The notes under the pieces were generated by a model. That model saw only the letters and a program-made list of their open reading frames with translations, was not told the origin of the DNA and did not search any database. DNA of 40,714 nt from Dysgonamonadaceae bacterium. GTDB taxonomy: Bacteria; Bacteroidota; Bacteroidia; Bacteroidales; Azobacteroidaceae. Shown here in pieces: positions 1 to 7,556 of this stretch. Positions within the stretch are counted from its first letter, which is position 1. Every line of letters starts with the position of its first letter. The stretch covers positions 1-40,714 of the forward strand of contig JAISOJ010000102.1 of NCBI GenBank assembly GCA_031275735.1. Direction: 5' to 3'. The position numbers and the translations under genes were made by a program.

Positions 1-93
1 GGAATAAAAATTAGCGATGAGGAGTTTGAAAAAATAAATATAAAACGATACAAATTTCACGGAGAATGGAACTATATTATTCGACCAAATTGA
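1..93 (+). CDS. ISAzo13-family transposase, 3' end only
   Basis: An open frame enters at base 1 and stops at TGA 91-93, giving about 30 residues. They include GIKISDEEFEKINI and end in FHGEWNYIIRPN. An FHGEWNYTI-like ending preceded by an 'isdee' stretch is, from memory, the hallmark C-terminus of ISAzo13-type DDE transposases (DDE_Tnp_ISAZ013). Everything upstream, including the catalytic DDE residues, lies outside the window, so activity cannot be judged. The stop falls only 4 nt from the stop of the convergent RHS-type gene, and I could not recognise a terminal inverted repeat. The family call rests on a short motif and is moderately confident. Confidence 0.65.
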   Translation, partial: GIKISDEEFEKINIKRYKFHGEWNYIIRPN

Positions 94-97
94 GTAT

Positions 98-559
98 TTA
101 ATTTATTGACATATCCATATTGTTTGCTATAAGTTTTGCTCCTTCTGTTGCATTATTTAACCACTTTCCGTCTTTATACATAATTGTACCATTGTCATCA
201 ACAATCCACATTCCTGTTGGATCCGTGTATCTTACCGGATTATTCGCGCAATACACATACGGCGAAATCCAGTAATACTTTTCACAAAGCGGATCAATAG
301 ACATGGCCGGAGTAGCAGCGGATACTGCTGTTTTTTCTTCACCTACAAATCCGACAATCCGTTTTGTTTTCGTATCGAACAACACGGCGCCGATTTCTAC
401 CACATTCGTTTGGTCATGAAATTCTTCGAACTCGCCTTTCGACGAAGTATACGTCATTTGTTTTTTGTAGCCTAATTTAGTAAACGGGCTTTTCCCTGTC
501 TGTGCACAGAGTGAAATCGACACAAACAAAATCGCCAATGAAAATAATATCTTTTTCAT
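98..559 (-). CDS. Small secreted protein with RHS-repeat core C-terminal motif
   Basis: This 153-residue protein begins with a clear signal peptide (MKKILFSLAILFVSISLCAQ), so it is exported across the inner membrane. Residues about 25-85 contain a GEFEEFHDQ...VVEIG...TKTKRIVGFV segment. It is followed by the RHS-associated core signature DPLCEKYYWISPYVYCANNP and then YTDPTG, and a 37-residue variable tail. RHS cores normally end long YD-repeat proteins and precede a toxin tip, but here there are no YD repeats. Short signal-peptide-plus-RHS-core proteins like this recur in Bacteroidota as far as I recall. The tail is too short to identify as a toxin and no immunity gene is visible. Function is unknown. 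It is encoded tail-to-tail with the transposase fragment. Confidence 0.7.
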   Translation of the reverse strand: MKKILFSLAILFVSISLCAQTGKSPFTKLGYKKQMTYTSSKGEFEEFHDQTNVVEIGAVLFDTKTKRIVGFVGEEKTAVSAATPAMSIDPLCEKYYWISPYVYCANNPVRYTDPTGMWIVDDNGTIMYKDGKWLNNATEGAKLIANNMDMSIN

Positions 560-592
560 GATGATATGCTTTATGTTTTATTTTTTATTTGA

Positions 593-600
593 CAAAAATA
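593..600 (-). promoter_or_regulatory. Candidate -7 element for the RHS-core gene
   Basis: Read on the minus strand this is TATTTTTG, matching the Bacteroidota -7 consensus TAnnTTTG, 34 nt ahead of the ATG. No -33 TTTG lies at the usual distance, so the call is tentative. Confidence 0.35.
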
Positions 601-789
601 GAAATTAAAATTTTATCTGCATACATTTAAGCGTCTTTTTCTTTAAATTTAAACAAATAGGTACACATTAAAGATTAGTTTAAACAAAGATGTGAGAAAT
701 TAATTCGTTGCGTAAGTTCAATTAGTAAATGCAACCGGTTTATAAATCTCCTGAAAAAACCTTACCAAAGCCACAGCGTTGTGAAAATT

Positions 790-821
790 TTTGCAAATTT
801 CTGGTACTTCATGTAAATTTG
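790..821 (+). promoter_or_regulatory. Bacteroidota promoter of the HTCS gene
   Basis: A -33 TTTG at 790-793 is separated by 20 nt from a -7 TAAATTTG at 814-821, a full match to TTTG-N19-21-TAnnTTTG. The ATG is at 838, so the predicted 5' leader is only about 10-12 nt. The rest of the 560-837 spacer is AT-rich with no other feature I can support. Confidence 0.7.
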
Positions 822-837
822 TACTCATTTAATCATC

Positions 838-3800
838 ATGAAAAGACATAAACGACTGTTGGAGATTCTTTTTTTTCTTTCATCCGTATATCTTTCTCAA
901 GGACAAAATACGGCTTACCAGTCTTTTGAAAACATCGCCTTGAGCGCCGAAGCTACGGCGGTCAATTGCTTCGCGCAGGATTATCAAGGATTGATGTGGA
1001 TAGGTTCGAACCGCGGACTGTACAGCTACGATGGTTTTTCGACGCAGGCGCACACCTCGGACAGGACAAACACACAAGTCTATTGCCTGCTGATTCTGAA
1101 CGAAACATACCTGTGCCTCGGAACAGATAACGGGCTATTCTTCTATAATTACCGAACCGACCGCTACGAAAACGCCGCAACCGAATTTCCTGCCGACGTG
1201 CGGGCACTGGCGCTCTGCGACAGTGTACTTTGGATCGGCTCTTTGAACGGCTTATTCTGTTACAATTTCCGGAACAGGAAATTAGAAAACATACCGGCAA
1301 CAAAAACATCCGGACTTCCGCATGAAACGATTTATTCCATTATTCAAGCCGGCCATACGCTTTACGTCGGGACTTACAACGGGTTTTGTAAATACTTGCC
1401 GGACAGGGGAACGTTTGAAAAAATTGCGCTTCCCTCCGATGCGAAACGAAGCAACCAGTTTGTCAACGTTTTACTGGAAGACACGCTCCGCAAATGCATC
1501 TGGATCGGAACGGAGGGAATGCTTTATAAATACATTCCCAATCAGAACAGGGTTGAATCGTTCGACCATTTCCGCGACAATTCGGTCAAGTCACTGGCTA
1601 TTGACCGGTCAGTAGAAACGCAAACAGAAGTGTCGATTGGCGCTCAGAAACTTGGGCCCCTCTTAGTCGGTACCGATAATGGGCTGTATGTCTATAACGA
1701 AACCAACAACAGCGTGCAACACATCGTACACGATTCAAGAAACGATAAATCCTTATCCAATAATATTATCTGGAACATTTTTTCCGACAGGGAAAAAAAC
1801 GTCTGGATGGGAACCGATTACAACATTTCCCTGGCGCGACGCAATCAGGCGTTTCAACTTATCCCGATTTCCCAAATAACCGGCAAAGGCGACGGCAACC
1901 GCTTTCATGCGCTCTTCCGGGATTCCCGCGGGAATTTTTGGCTGGGCGGTACTAACGGCCTGATTTTTTCTCCCTCGCTGAATACCCCCAATGCCGCGAT
2001 CTGGTATCGGATGGGAGATGCGCAATACCCCATTTCCCACAACCGCATCCGCCAAATATACGAAGACAAAGACCGGCACCTCTGGATTGCCTCCGACGGC
2101 AGCATCAGCCGGTACGACTACGACCGGAAACAATTTATTCACTACACAATTATCGACAGCACCCATACCTACAATTCCAACTGGGCATACCACCTTTTCG
2201 AAGACGACCGGAAGCGCTTGTGGATTGCGACTTGCCTCGGTGGAATATTTGTTGTCGATAAATGCCGCTTGATGCAGTCGCAGGGAACTTATATCGCCGA
2301 ACAGAATTATACGGTTCAGAACGGCCTTTCGGGAAGCTTTGTCAACCAGATACTACCCGACAAAAACGGAAACGTATGGGTGTTGTTTTACAAAAACGGG
2401 ATCAACAAAATAATCCCGGACGAAAATAAAATCATCAAGATTCCCATTGCCAACCGGCCGGAAAACGATACGCCCCATTACATGATGCGGGACGATAATG
2501 GCTTCATTTGGGCGGGTTTCAGGGACGGTCTGGTCCGGATAAATCCCGACAACCACCAATCGCAGTTTATTAAATTCAACACATTCGCCAATAGCGAAAT
2601 ACTGTCGATGACGGAAGAGCGGAAGCGTATATGGATCTCTACCACAGACGGTGTTTGGATAGTCGATAAACAAACCGCAGAAATTCAAAGCTTGAATATC
2701 CCGAACAAACTGTTTACTGCCGGATTTTACGACCCCGCAGCCAATGTAATATACCTAGGGGCAAGCGATGAGCTGGCGTTCTTTTCCCCCTCCCTGCAGA
2801 AAAAAGAAGAAACAACCCGCCCTGTTATTCTCACTGCGCTTTATGTAAACGGCAAACAGCATCATCCGGAAAATCTTAGCGTGCGTTACATGAATGAAAT
2901 ACAACTGAATTACGACCAAAACAACCTGAACTTTGAATTTTCAGATTTACGATATGCTTCCGGACAGGGAAACAAATTCGTCTATCAATTGGAAGGCGTA
3001 GATAACACTTGGAACATGCTGAGACAGCAAACCAACCATATCTCTTGTCAAAAACTGAAATATGGGAAATATCGCTTGATTATCAACAAACTGGATTTAT
3101 CAGGAAACCCTTCTGCAACACCTTCTGCATTTGCAATTCACATCATGCCCCCCTGGTATTATACTTTTCTCGCTAAATGTATTTATATCCTCTTGATAGC
3201 TGGTCTATTCGTGTGGATATTCAATTTTTTCAGGGTACGGAACAACCTGCGCATTGAGCGCATTGAGAAAGAAAAAACATTGGAATTAGCCAATTTGAAA
3301 ATCGATTTCTTTACCAATCTTTCTCACGAATTTAAAACGCCTTTAAGCCTGATTATCGCTCCTGTAAGTAAATTATTACAAGCGGTAAAAGATCCGGCAA
3401 AGAAAAAGCAACTGGAAACGGTACAGCAAAATGCCCTGAAAATCAATTCCCTCATCCGGCAAGTAATTGATTTCAACCGTTCAGACACAGTCAATCCCGG
3501 ACTGATTTTATCGAAAGTAGAATTTGTCGCGTTTGCCCGCAGCTTATTTTCCACATACGAAGAGGGATATAAAGAAAAGGATCTGACGTTCCGCTTTACT
3601 GCCAACAAAGAAAAAATATACCTGCTGGCCGACATCCTGAAAATGGAAGCCGTCCTGAACAACTTGTTGACAAATGCCTGTAAATATTCGGAAGCGGGAG
3701 TAGTCAGCCTCTGCATCGCTTGCAGGGAAGATGAAAAACAACTGGCGATAACCGTCGAAGACACAGGCATCGGGATTCCTGATCGCGAAATAGCCTACGT

Positions 3801-4779
3801 CTTCAAACGCTTTTATCAATCCTCCAAAACAGCCAAAGACAAAGAAGGAACAGGTATCGGCCTGTATTTGGTTAAAACTTATACCGAACAGCACCAAGGT
3901 ACGGTAAACATTCAATCGGAAGAAAATAAAGGGACGATAATTACCGTAACCTTGCCGCTCAGGGAAGAAACGGAGGCAAGCAACAACCTGCCGCTTGTTT
4001 CCGGCAACGCCGATTCGCCCCTGATTTTAATTGTAGATGACAATCCCGAAATAGCAGATTTCATTCATAAAGCGCTTGCTCCCGGATACCGTTGCGAAAT
4101 AGCATGCAACGGAAAACAGGGTTTGGAAAAATGTTTACACTTCCATCCCGACCTGATTATCGCCGACATTATGATGCCGGTAATGAACGGATTGGAAATG
4201 ACCCGCCGCATACGGAAGCAACTGCCGGCTTCGACGATTCCGATCATTTTACTGACAGCCAAAGACGATAAAGATACGGAACTGGAAAGTATGCATTTGA
4301 ATGTGAACGCATTTATACCCAAACCCTTTGAAATGGAAATACTTTTGTCGCGGATCGAACAATTGCTCCGGCAGGAACAACTGATGCAGCACAAGCTTCG
4401 CATGGAAGCATTAACCCAACCGAAAACCGTTGAAATAACCGATCCGGATGAAAAATTCCTCTCCGAAATAACGAACATCATCGAAGAACGGATGGACGAT
4501 CCCGCCCTGAGCGTAAATGCCCTCAGCCGTTTTTCCGGTACAGGCGCCAAGCAGATTTACCGGAAAATAAAGCAGCTCACCGGCTTGCCGCCCGTAGAAT
4601 ACATCCGTTCCATACGAATGAAAAAAGCGGCAATCCTTTTGTCGCAAAAAAAATTCACCGTTTCGGAAGTCATGTACATGGTCGGATTTTCGAGCCATTC
4701 CTACTTTTCAAAATGCTTTCAGGCCGAATTTGGAAAGACTCCGGGAAAATATGCCGACGAAAATCATTTATCCGGTTAA
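838..4779 (+). CDS. Hybrid two-component system sensor/regulator (HTCS) of PUL 1
   Basis: This is a one-protein sensor kinase and transcription factor of 1313 residues, a usual HTCS length. In order it shows a signal peptide (to about residue 23), a periplasmic beta-propeller of Reg_prop repeats (WIGS.RGLY-like units, about 25-680), and a Y_Y_Y domain (about 690-765). A membrane helix follows (about 772-798). The histidine kinase has H-box SHEFKTP with His830, N-box NLLTNACKYS near 941 and DTGIGIP at 975. The receiver has VDDN at 1066-1069 and phospho-acceptor Asp1110 in IADIMMP. An AraC-type helix-turn-helix fills about 1215-1313 (VMYMVGFSSHSYFSKCF). All catalytic residues are present. Family knowledge says such proteins bind an oligosaccharide in the periplasm and activate the adjacent PUL. 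Its position suggests control of the galactan genes at 4964-17426. The ligand is inferred, not seen. Confidence 0.95.
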   Translation: MKRHKRLLEILFFLSSVYLSQGQNTAYQSFENIALSAEATAVNCFAQDYQGLMWIGSNRGLYSYDGFSTQAHTSDRTNTQVYCLLILNETYLCLGTDNGLFFYNYRTDRYENAATEFPADVRALALCDSVLWIGSLNGLFCYNFRNRKLENIPATKTSGLPHETIYSIIQAGHTLYVGTYNGFCKYLPDRGTFEKIALPSDAKRSNQFVNVLLEDTLRKCIWIGTEGMLYKYIPNQNRVESFDHFRDNSVKSLAIDRSVETQTEVSIGAQKLGPLLVGTDNGLYVYNETNNSVQHIVHDSRNDKSLSNNIIWNIFSDREKNVWMGTDYNISLARRNQAFQLIPISQITGKGDGNRFHALFRDSRGNFWLGGTNGLIFSPSLNTPNAAIWYRMGDAQYPISHNRIRQIYEDKDRHLWIASDGSISRYDYDRKQFIHYTIIDSTHTYNSNWAYHLFEDDRKRLWIATCLGGIFVVDKCRLMQSQGTYIAEQNYTVQNGLSGSFVNQILPDKNGNVWVLFYKNGINKIIPDENKIIKIPIANRPENDTPHYMMRDDNGFIWAGFRDGLVRINPDNHQSQFIKFNTFANSEILSMTEERKRIWISTTDGVWIVDKQTAEIQSLNIPNKLFTAGFYDPAANVIYLGASDELAFFSPSLQKKEETTRPVILTALYVNGKQHHPENLSVRYMNEIQLNYDQNNLNFEFSDLRYASGQGNKFVYQLEGVDNTWNMLRQQTNHISCQKLKYGKYRLIINKLDLSGNPSATPSAFAIHIMPPWYYTFLAKCIYILLIAGLFVWIFNFFRVRNNLRIERIEKEKTLELANLKIDFFTNLSHEFKTPLSLIIAPVSKLLQAVKDPAKKKQLETVQQNALKINSLIRQVIDFNRSDTVNPGLILSKVEFVAFARSLFSTYEEGYKEKDLTFRFTANKEKIYLLADILKMEAVLNNLLTNACKYSEAGVVSLCIACREDEKQLAITVEDTGIGIPDREIAYVFKRFYQSSKTAKDKEGTGIGLYLVKTYTEQHQGTVNIQSEENKGTIITVTLPLREETEASNNLPLVSGNADSPLILIVDDNPEIADFIHKALAPGYRCEIACNGKQGLEKCLHFHPDLIIADIMMPVMNGLEMTRRIRKQLPASTIPIILLTAKDDKDTELESMHLNVNAFIPKPFEMEILLSRIEQLLRQEQLMQHKLRMEALTQPKTVEITDPDEKFLSEITNIIEERMDDPALSVNALSRFSGTGAKQIYRKIKQLTGLPPVEYIRSIRMKKAAILLSQKKFTVSEVMYMVGFSSHSYFSKCFQAEFGKTPGKYADENHLSG

Positions 4780-4857
4780 CCTTTTTTATTCTTTTCAGCG
4801 ATTTGTATAATAGGTAAAAACCCTACGCCTAACCGTAACACTTATCTGATGATACAG

Positions 4858-4894
4858 TGTCCTTTTTCTGCTCTTATTTGTCCATTCTGTGCTA
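4858..4894 (+). promoter_or_regulatory. Candidate HTCS operator: 21-bp-spaced direct repeat
   Basis: Two 16-bp copies, 4858-4873 and 4879-4894, both begin TGTCC and agree at 12 of 16 positions. Their starts are 21 bp apart, two helical turns, and the second copy abuts the -33 element of the next gene's promoter. AraC-family regulators typically bind such tandem half-sites just upstream of the polymerase. Assignment to the HTCS is inference. Confidence 0.4.
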
Positions 4895-4923
4895 TTGCAA
4901 ATCCTTTTTTTACCTTACTTTTG
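4895..4923 (+). promoter_or_regulatory. Promoter of the PUL 1 structural genes
   Basis: TTG at 4895-4897, an 18-nt spacer, then TACTTTTG at 4916-4923 match the Bacteroidota consensus. Transcription would begin near 4928, which excludes an upstream in-frame ATG at 4889 and supports the ATG at 4964. The SusC gene downstream has no promoter of its own in its 31-nt spacer, so this promoter probably drives the whole operon. Confidence 0.6.
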
Positions 4924-4963
4924 CGGACGTCTAATATTAAAAAAGACATTTAATACTGAAAAA

Positions 4964-7525
4964 ATGAAACTTGCTTTATCTGTTTTATGTACCTTTATTG
5001 TTTTCACTGTTTCGGTTCAATGCGCCGAAACAATTCCCACAATTAATATAGACAAAAACGGGATTATGCGTTGGTCCGACAACCGAGAAGAAGCATCTTT
5101 TTACGGTGTAAACTATACGCTGCCATTCGCACACGCTTACCGGGCAATCCATTATATAGGGAAAAACCACAAGGAAGCAATCGACAAAGACGTGTATCAT
5201 TTTGCCCGTTTAGGATTCAACGCTTACCGCATTCACGTCTGGGATGTGGAAATATCCGACAGTACCGGAAACCTGATAGAAAATGAACACCTGGATTTAC
5301 TGGATTACCTGATAGCCAAGCTGCAAAAACGAAACATCCGCATACTGTTGACCACCATGACCAATTTCGGAAACGGTTACCCGGAAAAAAACCAACCCAC
5401 GGAAGGTTTCTCCTATTTGTACGACAAATGCAAAATACACAGTGATAAAAATGCCGTTCTTGCACAAACCAACTACATCCGTCAATTCGTACAACATACC
5501 AACCCATACACCGGCCGTTCCTACAAAGACGATCCCTACATTATTGGCTTTGAAATAAATAATGAACCCTGTCACGCGGAAACACCGGAACAGACAAAAA
5601 AATACATCAACCAGATGTTATCAGCGCTAAAGAAAGCAGGGAATACCAAAGCCGTTTTCTATAATGTAAGCCACAATCTATCGCACGTCAACGCATATTA
5701 CGATACGTCTATTCAAGGGACAACCTATCAATGGTATCCCAGCGGATTAGTTGCCGGTCATACACGCAAAGGTAATTTCTTGCCTTACGTTGACGACTAT
5801 CACATTCCTTTTTCCAAGATAAGCGGATTTGACAAAAAAACCAAAGCCGTTTACGAATTTGATCCTGCCGACATTATCGGTAGTTATATCTATCCGGCAA
5901 TGGCACGCACTTTCCGTTCTAAAGGATTTCAATGGATTACCCAGTTTGCCTATGACCCGCTCGACATCGCCTGGGCAAACACCGAATATCAAACCCATTG
6001 CCTGAATCTGGCATACACCCCCGGTAAAGCCATCAGCATGAAAATCGCTGCAGAAGTAGCCTATACAATCCCCCGTCACGCCCCGTTTGAAAAATATCCA
6101 AACGACACCCTTTTCAACAATTTCCACGTCAGTTATTTACAGAATTTAAGCGAATTGAATACGCCGGAAAAGTTCTTTTATTCTAACCGGACAACTTCCC
6201 TTCCGGTAATGCCCGAACGCCTGGAAGAAATAGCCGGATGCGGCAATTCTCCCACAGTTCAATACGAAGGTACCGGAGCTTATTTTTTAGACCGCTTGGA
6301 AGCAGGCTTATGGCGCTTGGAAGTAATGCCCGACGCCATTCAACTGTGCGACCCTTTTGGAAAAACCTCACTGAAAAAAGAAGCGCTTACTGTTGTGTGG
6401 AATACATGGAATATGAAAATAGAATTACCCGATTTGGGCGCCGATTTCAATATCACAGGCGTCAATACCGGAAACACGTACCAAAATAAATCTTCGGATG
6501 CCACTTTCCCCATACAGCCGGGTGTTTATCTCCTCAAACGCGCCGGACACACTTCTTCCCATTCATGGACACCTTCCACCGCGTGGAAAAATATTTTACT
6601 CGGAGAATTTGCCGCTCCCGAAAACCGCTCAAAAACCTGTGCTGTCCTGCACCAACCGGCAAAAGCGGCAGAAAGCAACAAACCATTACTTATTGAAATT
6701 CAAGTGATTGACTCTTCTTTTCCTGATTCGGTTTTGCTTTATACCGATAAAATTTCTTTCTGGTACAAAAACAATCCCGTTTTGAAAATGAAACGGACAC
6801 ACGCCTATACTTATCAAGTCGAAGTGCCGGCAAACGAAATAAAAGAAGGCTTTTTCAAATACACGATTGTTGTATTCAAAAACGGAAAAACACGCACATT
6901 CCCGGCAAATGTAGAAGGAAATCCGCTGGATTGGGATTACTACACAACGGAATATTGGACAATTCCTGTAGTAAATACGGAAAATCCGATAGACTTGCTA
7001 ACAATTACGGATGAAAACAGCGGTTTGGAGCGGTATGCAATTCCGGAATGGTCGTATATGACAGCAAGTCTAAATACAAAAAACCGGAAAGAAGCCAACT
7101 TGTTGGACTTTAAATTTACCATTAACGCGCCGGACACCCGTTTTATTTGGAGAAAATATATAAAAGAGCAAATAGAAGCAAGGCAAGAAACCTTACAAAA
7201 AGTCCGGTATCTTTGTCTTATTCTGAAAAACACAAAAGGAATCGAACGCCTGAAAGCCGGATTTGTCACCTCCGACGGATTTACTTATACTTCCGTTTTT
7301 AAAGCGGATAGTAACGCAGACCTGATAAAAATCCCTTTATCGGAACTACTTCCCGATAAAACGAATTTATTACCCTCGCCCTATCCGGTATTTCTTGGCC
7401 GGTATTTCGTGCCGGACGCCCCGATCCCTTTTCGGACAACGGCCATTGAAACACTGGAAATCGCCACTTTAGACGATTTACCTCAAGACGCCGAAATCAG
7501 TCTGGGAAACGTTTGGCTGGAATAA
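4964..7525 (+). CDS. Secreted GH5-like (clan GH-A) glycoside hydrolase of the galactan PUL
   Basis: The frame opens at 4889, but ATG 4964 is preferred. It starts a clean signal peptide (MKLALSVLCTFIVFTVSVQC) and lies after the promoter, giving 853 residues. Residues about 25-430 look like a clan-A (beta/alpha)8 hydrolase. FEINNEP (residues 196-202) carries the likely acid/base Glu201, and VYEFDPAD holds Glu298, the candidate nucleophile. The remaining roughly 420 residues look beta-rich and I do not recognise them. The Cys at the end of the signal region (VQC) could alternatively be a lipid anchor. It is the first gene of the PUL operon, directly before SusC, so a role on galactan or a galactan side chain is inferred. 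A family such as GH147 beta-galactosidases is possible, but I cannot confirm the family number. Confidence 0.75.
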   Translation: MKLALSVLCTFIVFTVSVQCAETIPTINIDKNGIMRWSDNREEASFYGVNYTLPFAHAYRAIHYIGKNHKEAIDKDVYHFARLGFNAYRIHVWDVEISDSTGNLIENEHLDLLDYLIAKLQKRNIRILLTTMTNFGNGYPEKNQPTEGFSYLYDKCKIHSDKNAVLAQTNYIRQFVQHTNPYTGRSYKDDPYIIGFEINNEPCHAETPEQTKKYINQMLSALKKAGNTKAVFYNVSHNLSHVNAYYDTSIQGTTYQWYPSGLVAGHTRKGNFLPYVDDYHIPFSKISGFDKKTKAVYEFDPADIIGSYIYPAMARTFRSKGFQWITQFAYDPLDIAWANTEYQTHCLNLAYTPGKAISMKIAAEVAYTIPRHAPFEKYPNDTLFNNFHVSYLQNLSELNTPEKFFYSNRTTSLPVMPERLEEIAGCGNSPTVQYEGTGAYFLDRLEAGLWRLEVMPDAIQLCDPFGKTSLKKEALTVVWNTWNMKIELPDLGADFNITGVNTGNTYQNKSSDATFPIQPGVYLLKRAGHTSSHSWTPSTAWKNILLGEFAAPENRSKTCAVLHQPAKAAESNKPLLIEIQVIDSSFPDSVLLYTDKISFWYKNNPVLKMKRTHAYTYQVEVPANEIKEGFFKYTIVVFKNGKTRTFPANVEGNPLDWDYYTTEYWTIPVVNTENPIDLLTITDENSGLERYAIPEWSYMTASLNTKNRKEANLLDFKFTINAPDTRFIWRKYIKEQIEARQETLQKVRYLCLILKNTKGIERLKAGFVTSDGFTYTSVFKADSNADLIKIPLSELLPDKTNLLPSPYPVFLGRYFVPDAPIPFRTTAIETLEIATLDDLPQDAEISLGNVWLE

Positions 7526-7556
7526 ATAACTGTATTTACTAAATAAATATCAAATC

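Noticed and set aside
4889-4963. 25-codon N-terminal extension of the GH5-like hydrolase
   Set aside because: It overlaps the predicted promoter (4895-4923) and precedes a clean signal peptide beginning at 4964.
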